Shown: piece after piece, positions 54,575 through 64,000 of the stretch
Layout: each line of letters starts with the position of its first letter
Position numbering within the stretch: position 1 is the first letter of the stretch
NCBI GenBank assembly: GCA_902557995.1
Contig: CACECL010000001.1
Location: forward strand, 98,904-162,903
Direction of reading: 5' to 3'
DNA length: 64,000 bases
Origin: an uncultured Pelagibacteraceae bacterium
Lineage (GTDB): Bacteria > Pseudomonadota > Alphaproteobacteria > Pelagibacterales > Pelagibacteraceae
Notes under the pieces: model-generated
The model's input: the letters and a program-made list of their open reading frames with translations, nothing else
Databases searched by the model: none
Told to the model about the DNA's origin: nothing
Position numbers and translations under genes: made by a program

Positions 54575-56914
54575 TTAAGCTCTAACTCTCGATTTAGTTG
54601 GATCGTAGAATGGAAAACCAACAACTTTAGCACCAATCCTTTTTTGATGACCATCGATTTTACCTATTTCAACTTCAGTACCTAATTCAGAGTATTGGAC
54701 ATCTATTCTGCAAAGAGCAATATTTTTATTCAAAGTAGAGGATAGACATCCGCTGGTAACTATACCAACCTGTGATCTTCCAATATGAACACAGTCTCCG
54801 TGGCCTGCTATTTCTTTTCCATTAAGTTCTAGCCCTACCAATTTCTTTTGAGGGTTAGCTTTTCTTTTAATCAATTCCTCTTTACCAATAAAATCTTCTT
54901 CTTTTGTTTTTAATGGAACGGCAAAACCAATACCAGCTTCAAAAGGATCTTGTTGTCCATCAAATTCGTTTCCAAATAAAATTAAACCTGCCTCAATTCT
55001 AAGTTTGTCTAATGCAGCAAACCCAGCTGGTATCAATCCATCATCTTTTCCTGCTTCCATTAATTTATCCCAAACTTCGGGAGCATGTTTTGGATGACAC
55101 CAAATTTCATAACCTAATTCACCAGTGTAACCTGTTCTAGAAACAATTAATGGAATACCTTGAAGTTCCTCTATTCTACAAATTGTAAATCTAAACCAGC
55201 CCAACTCATCTATCGAAGGCTGCGTTGGTGGAGTAAAGATAATTTTTTTTAAAATTTCTCTACTTTTTGGGCCTTGCAAAGATACATTACTAATTTGATC
55301 AGTAGAGTTTTTAACAAAAGCATTAAAATTCTTTTTCTTTGCAATTTCTTTTAGCCATTCTCCACCATACTCATCTCCGCATATCCATCTAAAACCTGTT
55401 TCGCTTAATCTTAAAAGAGTGCCGTCATCGAACATCATTCCATTTTCGTAACACATTGCAGAATACACAACCTGTCCAACAGAAAGTTTTTTAATATTTC
55501 TTGTAAGAGTGTAGTTCATTAACTCTTCAGCATCAGGACCAATTATTTCAAACTTTCTTAAAGAAGATAGATCAATTAATACGGCATCATTTCTACAAGC
55601 ATTGTACTCATTAACCAAACCATGTTTAGTGTAATCATTTGGAAGCCAAAATCCTCTAGCATCAGCAAAGTTTCTAGTTAATTTTGAAGTTCTTTCATAA
55701 AAGCCAGAATTTCTGGTAAGTTTGTTTTCAGAGTCTGTTTTCATTCTAAAACCAAATGACTTTCTAAATTCTTTATTTTTATCGTAAGTTCTAACAAATA
55801 TATTTGTAGGATTCCATGAATTACAAGGATCTATATCGCTTGGACATGCGGTTGTTCCTATTGTTAAATCTTTTAAAGCCTTAAACATTACATAATCACC
55901 TGGTCTTGAATAAGATTCATCAGAAATAACAGAATTTAATCCTCCAGCAGAAGTATTAAAAAATAAATTAATTGCATGCCAACCTTTTTGTTTCTGAACA
56001 CCATATTTTGACATACTTTCAGTTAAATTATCCGAACAGTTTGGGTGTCCAAAATATCCCGCATCTTCATAATACTTTGAAGTACATGCAAGATTAAAAG
56101 TATCGTGTTTTCCAACAGTATCTCTTATTACTTCAACAAGTGGCTCATGATCGGTATCATAAAATTTAGAGAACAAACCTGGTCCTGGGAAAGTATTACC
56201 CATGAATGTTCTCGTGGTTTGCCAGTCTAATCCTTTTTCAATTCCTTTTTCTAATTTTCTTGTATCGAATGCCACAAAGTCAGAACATTGTCTGCCAGTT
56301 GGGCTTATGACTTGAATATAATCTCCTTCTTTAACCTCATAAGATATACAACTTTCTTTATTTATATTTTCTTCATAAACAGGTTCGAAAACAGGATCAG
56401 GAATTATATTTAATTCCTTCTCATTAACAATTTTAGCTCTTTTAACAAATATGGTTAAATCAGTTGGTGGGTTTTGTTTTGTAACATCCATATCTTTGCC
56501 AGGTGCTGAAAATATTGCATAACATTTATCTTTTGATTTTAATTTAATTTTTTCACTGGGTTTTGTGTCTAGATCAAATAAAATTGATGATTTTGAATTT
56601 GAAATTTTTAGATTTCTTTTTTTTAATTGATAGTTGGTTGCTAAAATTGTTTCATCATTACCGCTAAGAATATTTCTTATGAAGTTTTTTTCATTGTTTG
56701 ATTTGAGATTTAATATTCCAAGATCTGAATTTCCATCTTTATCAAAACAAATAATCTCAGATATTTGATTACCTTCATTATTGACAATTTCTATTTCATC
56801 ATCAGGAAAAAGTTGAATACCTGTTAAACCACCACCATTGACAACATGTCTTTCAACTCCAGGTGGTAGAACACTCAAACCAGGATATTTAATTTCTTTG
56901 CTTGTTCCTAACAT
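54575..56914 (-). CDS. DUF1989 (urea-carboxylase-associated)-aminomethyltransferase (GcvT) fusion
   Basis: N-terminal half: YEVKEGDYIQVISPTGRQCSDFVAFDTRKLEKG...TFMGNTFPGPGLFSKFYD; C-terminal GcvT: IDLSSLRKFEIIGPDAEELMNYTLTRNIKKL, VSRTGYTGELGYEIWCHPKHAPEVWDKLM. Confidence 0.85.
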   Translation of the reverse strand: MLGTSKEIKYPGLSVLPPGVERHVVNGGGLTGIQLFPDDEIEIVNNEGNQISEIICFDKDGNSDLGILNLKSNNEKNFIRNILSGNDETILATNYQLKKRNLKISNSKSSILFDLDTKPSEKIKLKSKDKCYAIFSAPGKDMDVTKQNPPTDLTIFVKRAKIVNEKELNIIPDPVFEPVYEENINKESCISYEVKEGDYIQVISPTGRQCSDFVAFDTRKLEKGIEKGLDWQTTRTFMGNTFPGPGLFSKFYDTDHEPLVEVIRDTVGKHDTFNLACTSKYYEDAGYFGHPNCSDNLTESMSKYGVQKQKGWHAINLFFNTSAGGLNSVISDESYSRPGDYVMFKALKDLTIGTTACPSDIDPCNSWNPTNIFVRTYDKNKEFRKSFGFRMKTDSENKLTRNSGFYERTSKLTRNFADARGFWLPNDYTKHGLVNEYNACRNDAVLIDLSSLRKFEIIGPDAEELMNYTLTRNIKKLSVGQVVYSAMCYENGMMFDDGTLLRLSETGFRWICGDEYGGEWLKEIAKKKNFNAFVKNSTDQISNVSLQGPKSREILKKIIFTPPTQPSIDELGWFRFTICRIEELQGIPLIVSRTGYTGELGYEIWCHPKHAPEVWDKLMEAGKDDGLIPAGFAALDKLRIEAGLILFGNEFDGQQDPFEAGIGFAVPLKTKEEDFIGKEELIKRKANPQKKLVGLELNGKEIAGHGDCVHIGRSQVGIVTSGCLSSTLNKNIALCRIDVQYSELGTEVEIGKIDGHQKRIGAKVVGFPFYDPTKSRVRA

Positions 56915-57010
56915 TTTTAAATTTTATTTTTAAGAATAATATAATCAAAACGAGTTGACTATAACTTTAAATAGGAACATACTTTAATTATAAATAATTG
57001 GAGGGTTAAT

Positions 57011-57985
57011 ATGAAAAACAAAAGTTTACCGTTAATTATCGGTGCTGTAGTAATAATAGCTGCTGCAATCTTCTTTATGCAAGGGGGCGATAAAACGGCA
57101 AAGAAATCAGGTGACAGTAGTCAACCTATAGTTATACCAACTCACAATTGGTCAAGTCAAATTGTAATGGCTTATGTAATTGGTGGAATTTTTGAAAGCA
57201 TGGGTAATAATGTAAGTTATGTAAACGCTGACTCACAAGCAGTTTATGAGTCAATAAGAATTGGAGACGTAACTATATCTCACGAGGTTTGGGAGTCTGC
57301 TTTTGGTAAATCATTCACAACTGCTTTAGATAAAGGTGGTTTGTTAGATTGGGGTGATCATGAGGCAAGAACTCTAGAAGATATGGGATATCCAAATTGG
57401 GTTGTTGATAAAGGATTATGCCCAGGTCTACCTGATTGGACTGCTTTAAAAAATCCAGATTGCGCTAAAAATTTTACAACACCTGATTCACCTGATGGAA
57501 AAGGAAGAATGTTGGAAGGTCCGCAAACTTGGCATGGTGACTTAATTCCGCAAAGAGTTGAAGCTCTTGGTTTGGGTGATCTTTGGTGGGTGAAATTTGC
57601 TGGAAGTGCTGATGCACTTTGGGCAGAATTAGCAGCAGCTGAAAAAGAAGGAAGAGGAACAATTATATTTAACTGGACACCAAATTTTACAGATGGTGCT
57701 GGTTTTACTTTTATCGATTTTCCTCCTTATACAGCTGGTTGTAGACCAGAAGATGGTGGAGATGGAAAATGCGGATCACCAGATGGTTATTTAAAAAAAG
57801 CTGTGCATGAAGATTTTCCAAAAACACATCCTGCAGCAGCTGCAGTCTTTAAAAAAATGTCATTCTCTACAAGTCAGATTGGAGCAATGGCTGCTTTAGT
57901 TGATGTTGACAAAATGACTCACGAGGATGCTGCCAAAAAATGGTTAGCTGATAATGAGTCGGTTTGGAAAGCATTTCTTAATTAA
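57011..57985 (+). CDS. Glycine-betaine/proline-betaine ABC transporter substrate-binding protein
   Basis: Hydrophobic N-terminus; PIVIPTHNWSSQIVMAYVIGGIFESMGNNVSYVNADSQAVYESIRIGDVTISHEVWESAFG; SD tggagggtta. Confidence 0.87.
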   Translation: MKNKSLPLIIGAVVIIAAAIFFMQGGDKTAKKSGDSSQPIVIPTHNWSSQIVMAYVIGGIFESMGNNVSYVNADSQAVYESIRIGDVTISHEVWESAFGKSFTTALDKGGLLDWGDHEARTLEDMGYPNWVVDKGLCPGLPDWTALKNPDCAKNFTTPDSPDGKGRMLEGPQTWHGDLIPQRVEALGLGDLWWVKFAGSADALWAELAAAEKEGRGTIIFNWTPNFTDGAGFTFIDFPPYTAGCRPEDGGDGKCGSPDGYLKKAVHEDFPKTHPAAAAVFKKMSFSTSQIGAMAALVDVDKMTHEDAAKKWLADNESVWKAFLN

Positions 57986-58007
57986 GGATAGAAATTAAAA
58001 TTTAAAG

Positions 58008-58040
58008 TCTCCCCCAACTTGTTGGGGGGGATTTTTTTTT
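58008..58040 (+). terminator. Intrinsic terminator after the glycine-betaine SBP gene
   Basis: tctcccccaac-tt-gttggggggga followed by ttttttttt. Confidence 0.95.
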
Positions 58041-58065
58041 GAGAAATTTTGTGTAAAATATATTA

Positions 58066-58443
58066 ATGAAAAAATATTTTCTTATAATATTTTTTAGTTT
58101 TTTAGTCTGCTCATCAGTTTTAGCAAGAAGTACTGGATGTAAAGAAGGTGACTGTGAAAATGGTTTTGGTAAATGGGTTTACACCGATAAAACTACTTAT
58201 GAAGGGGATTGGGTTAATACAAAAAAACATGGGCAAGGCATCGAAACCTGGCCTAATGGCTATATCTATAAAGGGGAATTTAAAAATAGTGAGTGGAGCG
58301 GACAAGGGATTTTAACCTTTCCTGACGGATCTAAGTATGAAGGAGAATGGTACAAAGGTTTTATGAACGGACAAGGAACATTTACTTGGGCAGATGGAAA
58401 ACAAAAATCAGGTATTTGGAAGAACGGTACGTTACAAGAATAA
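58066..58443 (+). CDS. Secreted MORN-repeat protein
   Basis: Signal peptide MKKYFLIIFFSFLVCSSVLA; about four MORN units (YEGDWVNTKKHGQGIETWPNG, YKGEFKNSEWSGQGILTFPDG, YEGEWYKGFMNGQGTFTWADG). Confidence 0.87.
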   Translation: MKKYFLIIFFSFLVCSSVLARSTGCKEGDCENGFGKWVYTDKTTYEGDWVNTKKHGQGIETWPNGYIYKGEFKNSEWSGQGILTFPDGSKYEGEWYKGFMNGQGTFTWADGKQKSGIWKNGTLQE

Positions 58444-58994
58444 TGTCAAAAGAAAATTATTTTAATAAAATAAAAGATTTACCTGAATCTCTTAGACAGT
58501 TTATTGGTTTGATAATTATTACACTAATAGTAATTATATCTTTTAGTATTTTAAATGGAATTTTTGGCCAGGGAGATGACTTGGTAAAAAGAATGAAGTT
58601 AGAAGAAGAAAGAATTGCTGAAGAAAAAAAACTTAGTGAATTAATTTCTAAATTACCTTCTGGAATACTTGTTTCCTTTGATGGTACAGATCATTATAAG
58701 TTGACTGATGAGGTATATGAGCAAGTATGTAAGGCTACAAAACTAATTCCACAAAGAGCAATTATGGGTGCTAATTTTTTAAACTTCAGAGCACATGAGC
58801 TTTATACGATTAATGGAAATAAAATTGATGAAACTTTCGTAAAATGGGACAAAGAAAAAGGTAAATGTTTTGCTGGTTTTACAGTTAGTGGAAATAATGT
58901 AGGTGTTGACGAAAGTATAACTATAAGTGGAGAAGCTTTAAGTTTTTTAAGCACTGGAATTGATACTAGAGTTTATTTTATTAAAAATTTTTAA
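58443..58994 (+). CDS. Uncharacterised single-TM protein
   Basis: MSKENYFNKIKDLPESLRQFIGLIIITLIVIISFSILNGIF...; ATG overlaps the MORN gene stop (TAATG), so the track start at 58347 is unlikely. Confidence 0.7.
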   Translation: MSKENYFNKIKDLPESLRQFIGLIIITLIVIISFSILNGIFGQGDDLVKRMKLEEERIAEEKKLSELISKLPSGILVSFDGTDHYKLTDEVYEQVCKATKLIPQRAIMGANFLNFRAHELYTINGNKIDETFVKWDKEKGKCFAGFTVSGNNVGVDESITISGEALSFLSTGIDTRVYFIKNF

Positions 58995-59060
58995 TGAAGA
59001 AAGGTAACATTATTAACATTTTAATTTAATTGAATTTAAGATAACTTTAAAAAAAAATTT

Positions 59061-60092
59061 ATGTCTGAAACTGTAATTAAATGTGAATCGGTGTACAAAA
59101 TTTTTGGAGAAAATGCCAAAAAGATGCTTGATGAGTCTAATGGCAATGTGGATGCTAAAACTTTTCAAGAAAAAGGGTGTATAGTTGGAGTCAACAATGC
59201 TTCTTTTGAAGTCGCAAAAGGAGAAATGTTAGTAGTTATGGGATTGTCTGGCTCTGGTAAATCAACTTTGCTTAGATGCATATCAAGACTAACAGATGCG
59301 ACAGGTGGAAAAATTTTTATAGAGGGCCAAGATCTACTTCAGCTAAACAATAAAGAATTAATTGAACTTAGAAGAAGCAAAATGGGAATGGTTTTTCAAA
59401 GCTTTGCTTTGCTGCCTCATAAAACAGTTGTTGAAAACATTGCTTTCCCATTGCAGATAAAAGGCATTGAGATTGAAGAGAGTATTAGTAGAGCGATGGA
59501 AATGGTAAAATTAGTCGGACTTGATGGAAGAGAAAACTATTTTCCAAGAGAACTTTCAGGCGGGCAACAACAAAGAGTAGGGATCGCAAGATCATTAGCT
59601 GTGGAACCAGATATATGGTTTTTAGATGAACCTTTTTCTGCATTAGATCCATTAATAAGAAAAGAAATGCAGGATGAATTTTTAAGACTTCAGGAAAAAT
59701 TACAAAAAACAATTATGTTCATTACCCATGATTTTGATGAGGCATTAAAGTTAGCTGATCGAATAGCAATTATGAAAGATGGGATAATTGAACAATTAGA
59801 TACTCCCGCAAATATTGTACTAAATCCTGCAACCGAATATGTAAGAAAGTTTACCGAAGAAGTCCCAAGAGAGAAAGTTTTGGTTATCGAGGATGTAATG
59901 GATTCTTCAAACAAAGTTGACTTGGGTGATTTAAAGGTTTCAAAAGATGATATTATAGAAAATGTTGCAGAAAAAATTCTTACTCAAGAAAAAACAGTAG
60001 GAGTAGTAGACTCTCAGAATAAAATAGTAGGTTCAATTAAACCCTCAAAAATAATTGATACAGTATTTGGAGGAAGAAAAAACGGTAGTTAA
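59061..60092 (+). CDS. Glycine-betaine/proline ABC transporter ATP-binding protein (ProV/OpuAA-type)
   Basis: GLSGSGKSTLLR, LSGGQQQRVGIARSL, FLDEPFSALDP. Confidence 0.92.
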   Translation: MSETVIKCESVYKIFGENAKKMLDESNGNVDAKTFQEKGCIVGVNNASFEVAKGEMLVVMGLSGSGKSTLLRCISRLTDATGGKIFIEGQDLLQLNNKELIELRRSKMGMVFQSFALLPHKTVVENIAFPLQIKGIEIEESISRAMEMVKLVGLDGRENYFPRELSGGQQQRVGIARSLAVEPDIWFLDEPFSALDPLIRKEMQDEFLRLQEKLQKTIMFITHDFDEALKLADRIAIMKDGIIEQLDTPANIVLNPATEYVRKFTEEVPREKVLVIEDVMDSSNKVDLGDLKVSKDDIIENVAEKILTQEKTVGVVDSQNKIVGSIKPSKIIDTVFGGRKNGS

Positions 60093-60095
60093 AAT

Positions 60096-62249
60096 ATGGA
60101 GTATTTAAAAAAATATCCAAAATTATTCCAATGGTTATTTTTATTAGTTGTATTTTTTGCTTTATGCTTTGCTATTGATGTTCCTGAAACTTATAAATTC
60201 ATAAGAGGTCAGGCTGAATTTGTTAAAGATCCAAACCAAAGTGTTTACTTTTTTTTAGGAAAAGAAGTTAGATATTATGCCTTTGATGTATTTTGGAGAT
60301 TACCTCCACTACTAGGATGGCTACCTATCTGGATAAACGATTCTTTATTCTTCTTAATGAATGAGTGGATGCCAATGGAGTTTTGGAATGAAGATACTCA
60401 AGAGTTTAAAACTCGACCATTATTATTAGAGATAAGTAGAAATTTAACTTCGATTATGACTTTTTTAATTGAATTAATTAGAGAGATTCTATTGGGTGGT
60501 TTAGAAACTATAGTTGCATTCACAAGTTGGAATTTTGTTGATGCTTATCCATGGATAAAATTACCTGGTTTGCCTTGGACTATTGTTGCTGCTGGAGCAA
60601 CAATACTTTCATATAAATTAAGTGGAAAAGGATTAGCTTTGTTTGCAGGTTTAACAATGACTTATATTTCAATATTTGGTCAATGGAAACCTTCAATGCA
60701 AACACTTTCATTTATATTGGTAGCAGTTCCATTATCATTCGCTTTTGGTATCAGCTTAGGAATTGCAGCATATAAAAGTAAAAGAGTTGAAAAAGCCTTG
60801 TACCCAATTCTTTTAGTGATGCAAACTATGCCACAATACGCCGTATTAGTTCCTGCCCTAGTTCTATTTGGTGTTGGTGATCATGCAGCTGTAATAATTA
60901 CAATGGTAGTTGCGGTTCCACCTATGATATTATTGACAATATTAGGCTTGAGAGCAATACCTCCAGAAGTTATTGAGGCCGGAAGGATGAGTGGCTGTAC
61001 TAACTGGCAATTAATGTTTAAGGTATTAATTCCAACAGCTAGAAGAGATATTTTAATTGGGGTTAACCAAGTTATTATGGTTTGTTTTTCAATGGCAGTT
61101 ATATCTGCTTTTATTGGTGCCAAAGGTTTAGGATTTAATTTATTGTTAGCTTTGAACCAACTTAATATTGGATTAGCATTGGAAGCAGGATTGTGTATTA
61201 GTTTAATTGCAATTCTTCTTGATAAAATGTCTTTAGCTTGGGCAAATAAACAAACAGATTATTTTGGTAATTTAACATTTTTCCAAAGAAATAAAAACGT
61301 AATATTTTTTGCAGCTTCATTCGTGATTGGAATAATTCTTGCATATGTTGGGACTTATATTTTCAAAGGTAGTTTTAATTACTTGTTTGAAATTCCACAC
61401 AATAAAGGAATATCAACAGCAGATTTTTGGAATAAAGGAGTTGATTGGATTTTTGATACTTTCTTTGTGTATATTAAAGCATTCAATACATGGTTAATTC
61501 AAGATGTGCTTCAGCCGATGAGAGCTTTATATTTAAGAATGCCTGCAGTTGCTACATTGGTTCTAGCAGTTGGAGCAGGATACTTAATTGGAGGAATTCG
61601 ATCAGCGTTAGTTGTTGCTGCATTGACTTTATTTATAGCATTAAGTCCATGGTGGGATAGAGCACTTGTAACGTTATACATGGCAACTTTTGGTGTAGTT
61701 ATTTCTTGTTTAATAGGATTTACAGTTGGAACATTATGTTTTCAAAACAAAAAATCTGCAGCATTTATGCTAGGTGTTTGTGATATATTTCAAACATTCC
61801 CATCATTTGTATATTTAATTCCTGTAATGATGCTTTTTGGAATTACAGATACATCTGTTTTAATTGCTGTAATTGTCTATGCAACAATTCCTGCAACTAG
61901 ATACACAATTGAAGGCTTGAGAAGTGTTCCTGTTGGTCTACATGAAGCTGCAACAATGTCTGGGGTAAATAAATTTCAAAGATTAACAAAAATTGAGTTT
62001 CCATTAGCATTTCCACATATGATGCTTGGTTTAAATCAAACAATAGTTTTTGCTTTATTTATGGTGATAATTGGAGCCTTCATTGGAACAGAGGATCTTG
62101 GTCAATATATTTTAAAAGCACTTTCTGATAAAAACGGAGCAGGGATTGGTTTAACTCTCGGTATCTGCGTTGCGTTTATAGGATTGATTTTTGATAATTT
62201 GATTAGAACTTGGGTTGAAAAAAGAAAAAAACATCTTGGCATAGCTTAG
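60096..62249 (+). CDS. Fused double-permease subunit of a glycine-betaine/proline ABC transporter
   Basis: Two ProW-like EAA loops in one 717-aa chain: EVIEAGRMSGCTNWQLMFKVLIPTARRDILIGVNQ and GLHEAATMSGVNKFQRLTKIEFPLAFPHMMLGLNQ. Confidence 0.9.
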   Translation: MEYLKKYPKLFQWLFLLVVFFALCFAIDVPETYKFIRGQAEFVKDPNQSVYFFLGKEVRYYAFDVFWRLPPLLGWLPIWINDSLFFLMNEWMPMEFWNEDTQEFKTRPLLLEISRNLTSIMTFLIELIREILLGGLETIVAFTSWNFVDAYPWIKLPGLPWTIVAAGATILSYKLSGKGLALFAGLTMTYISIFGQWKPSMQTLSFILVAVPLSFAFGISLGIAAYKSKRVEKALYPILLVMQTMPQYAVLVPALVLFGVGDHAAVIITMVVAVPPMILLTILGLRAIPPEVIEAGRMSGCTNWQLMFKVLIPTARRDILIGVNQVIMVCFSMAVISAFIGAKGLGFNLLLALNQLNIGLALEAGLCISLIAILLDKMSLAWANKQTDYFGNLTFFQRNKNVIFFAASFVIGIILAYVGTYIFKGSFNYLFEIPHNKGISTADFWNKGVDWIFDTFFVYIKAFNTWLIQDVLQPMRALYLRMPAVATLVLAVGAGYLIGGIRSALVVAALTLFIALSPWWDRALVTLYMATFGVVISCLIGFTVGTLCFQNKKSAAFMLGVCDIFQTFPSFVYLIPVMMLFGITDTSVLIAVIVYATIPATRYTIEGLRSVPVGLHEAATMSGVNKFQRLTKIEFPLAFPHMMLGLNQTIVFALFMVIIGAFIGTEDLGQYILKALSDKNGAGIGLTLGICVAFIGLIFDNLIRTWVEKRKKHLGIA

Positions 62250-62253
62250 TATT

Positions 62254-63732
62254 TTGAAAAAATTTATTGTCTCCATTGATCAAGGAACAACCTCATCTAG
62301 AGTAGTTTTGTTTGATACTAAAGGAAACATTAAATTTATTTCACAATATGAATTTAAACAATATTTTCCTAGAAATGGCTGGGTAGAACATAATCCAAAT
62401 GAAATTTGGTTGACAACACTTAAAGCATTAAGACAAGTAATTAAAAAAGCTAAAAGCTTAAAAGGTCATATACTTACTATTGGAATTACAAATCAAAGAG
62501 AAACTACAATCTTGTGGAATAAAAAAACTGGAAAACCTATTTATAATGCGATCGTTTGGCAAGATAGAAGAACCCAGGAATATTGTAAATCTCTAAAGAA
62601 TAAAAATTATGAAAATACTTTCAGAAAAAAAACAGGGTTATTTATAGATCCTTATTTTTCTGCCACTAAAATAAAATGGATTTTAGATAATGTAAAAGTT
62701 TCAAAAAAGTTACTAAAAACTAATAATTTATTGTTTGGTACAGTAGATACCTTCTTAATCTGGAAATTAACTAAAGGTAAACAGCATTTAACCGAAGCTA
62801 CCAATGCAAGTAGAACCATGTTATTTAATATCAATAAAAATAAATGGGATAATGAAATATTACAGAAATTAAAAATTCCAAAGAGTATATTGCCAAAGGT
62901 AAAAAATTCTGCAGATAATTTTGGAAAAACAGACAAGAGAGTTATAGAAAAAGAAATACCCATTTCAGCTGTTTTAGGAGATCAACAAGCAGCTGCTGTG
63001 GGCCAAGCTTGTTTTGAAAAAGGATCTATAAAAAGCACTTATGGTACCGGTGCTTTTGTAATAATGAACACCGGATCAAAAAAAATAAATTCAAAAAATA
63101 AGTTATTAACTACAATTTGTTATCGATTGAATAACAAGACCACGTATGCGCTTGAAGGATCTATTTTCATAGCAGGAGCAGGCGTACAATGGTTAAGGGA
63201 TAAAATTAAATTAATTAACAATGCTTATGAAACTGAAAAAATAGCAAAATCAACAAAAAGTAATAATGAAGTTTATATTGTCCCGGCTTTTAGTGGAATA
63301 GGTGCACCCTATTGGAGACCTGATGCAAGAGGTTTAATAACAGGACTTACAAGAGATAGTGATTGGAAAACTTTAGTGAGAGCAACCGTTGAGTCAGTTG
63401 CTTATCAAAGTTATGACTTATTTTATTCAATGAATAAAGATGGTTTAAAGCCCAGGATAGTAAAGATTGATGGGGGCATGGTAGCTAATAATTGGTTTTC
63501 ACAATTTTTGTCAGATGTAATTAATTTAAAAGTAATTCGACCTAAAGTCTTAGAAACCACTGCTCTCGGAGCAGCTTTATTTGCAGGTTATCAAGTAGGA
63601 GAATTCAAATCATTAAATCAGATTAAAAATACATGGAAGAAAGATAAAGCTTTTAAGCCAAAAATTAATAAAAAACTTAGAAATCATATATTGCATGGTT
63701 GGAAGCAAGCAATTAAAAAAACCTTAGCATAA
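62254..63732 (+). CDS. glpK: Glycerol kinase (FGGY family)
   Basis: FIVSIDQGTTSSRVVLFD, GITNQRETTILWNKKTGKPIYNAIVWQDRRT, GDQQAAAVGQACFEKGSIKSTYGTGAFV; TTG start. Confidence 0.93.
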   Translation: MKKFIVSIDQGTTSSRVVLFDTKGNIKFISQYEFKQYFPRNGWVEHNPNEIWLTTLKALRQVIKKAKSLKGHILTIGITNQRETTILWNKKTGKPIYNAIVWQDRRTQEYCKSLKNKNYENTFRKKTGLFIDPYFSATKIKWILDNVKVSKKLLKTNNLLFGTVDTFLIWKLTKGKQHLTEATNASRTMLFNINKNKWDNEILQKLKIPKSILPKVKNSADNFGKTDKRVIEKEIPISAVLGDQQAAAVGQACFEKGSIKSTYGTGAFVIMNTGSKKINSKNKLLTTICYRLNNKTTYALEGSIFIAGAGVQWLRDKIKLINNAYETEKIAKSTKSNNEVYIVPAFSGIGAPYWRPDARGLITGLTRDSDWKTLVRATVESVAYQSYDLFYSMNKDGLKPRIVKIDGGMVANNWFSQFLSDVINLKVIRPKVLETTALGAALFAGYQVGEFKSLNQIKNTWKKDKAFKPKINKKLRNHILHGWKQAIKKTLA

Positions 63733-63740
63733 AGATAAAA

Positions 63741-64000
63741 ATGAAAAAAATATTAATTGTTGGAGCAGGAGCTATGGGGGCTGCTTTCTCAATACCATTA
63801 CTGGATAACGGTCACTCGGTTGCTTTAACAGAGCTATACAACTTTAAATTATTACAAAAATTAAACTCAAAAAAAAAATATCATCCATCATTAAATATAA
63901 ATTTACCAAAAAAATTAAAAATAAATAAATTTTCAAGTGACATTTTAAATCGCAAATGGGACTTGATTGTAATTGCTGTAAGCTCAATTGGAATAGACTT
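63741..64000 (+). CDS. NAD(P)-dependent glycerol-3-phosphate-dehydrogenase/ketopantoate-reductase-like protein, partial
   Basis: My translation: MKKILIVGAGAMGAAFSIPLLDNGHSVALTELYNFKLLQKLNSKKKYHPSLNINLPKKLKINKFSSDILNRKWDLIVIAVSSIGID, open at the window end. Confidence 0.65.
   Translation, partial: MKKILIVGAGAMGAAFSIPLLDNGHSVALTELYNFKLLQKLNSKKKYHPSLNINLPKKLKINKFSSDILNRKWDLIVIAVSSIGID

Noticed and set aside
56915-57010. Possible riboswitch in the divergent spacer between GcvT fusion and betaine SBP
   Set aside because: About 96 bp of AT-rich sequence with no convincing multi-stem structure by eye; looks like a simple divergent promoter region.
58347-58442. N-terminal extension of the 215-aa ORF
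   Set aside because: Overlaps the MORN gene out of frame; the ATG at 58443 overlapping the MORN stop is the natural start.
1-64000. CRISPR array, prophage, IS element or genomic island boundary
   Set aside because: No regularly spaced repeats, integrase, transposase or phage structural genes; no tRNA found to mark an integration site.

Overview
The window is an AT-rich, gene-dense bacterial chromosome segment. Gene content, very short spacers and overlapping stop/start codons fit a streamlined SAR11/Pelagibacter-like alphaproteobacterium (inference; no search was run). Nearly every base is coding, and I see no rRNA, tRNA, CRISPR array, IS element or prophage. The dominant theme is import and breakdown of methylated and other nitrogenous osmolytes. 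It includes: a carnitine/gamma-butyrobetaine-to-glycine-betaine module (BKACE, L-carnitine dehydrogenase, betainyl-CoA-type thioesterase, ProXWV-type ABC transporter, gamma-butyrobetaine-hydroxylase-like oxygenase); an operon pairing a TauD-type 2OG oxygenase with a PhnZ/TmpB-type HD-domain oxygenase and a choline-dehydrogenase-like GMC enzyme; a DoeA/EutD-like ectoine-hydrolase pair next to a PotABCD-type transporter; two ureohydrolases; an AmtB plus GlxBCD/MgsABC plus GlnT/GmaS-type cluster with several small uncharacterised proteins; a DUF1989-GcvT fusion; and a second glycine-betaine ABC system with a fused double permease. The best candidates for new biology are the 2OG + PhnZ-like + GMC operon beside the carnitine genes (possible organophosphonate-to-betaine route), the DUF1989-GcvT fusion with its FAD oxidoreductase, the small proteins around amtB/mgs, and the repeated placement of an intrinsic terminator right after each substrate-binding-protein gene.
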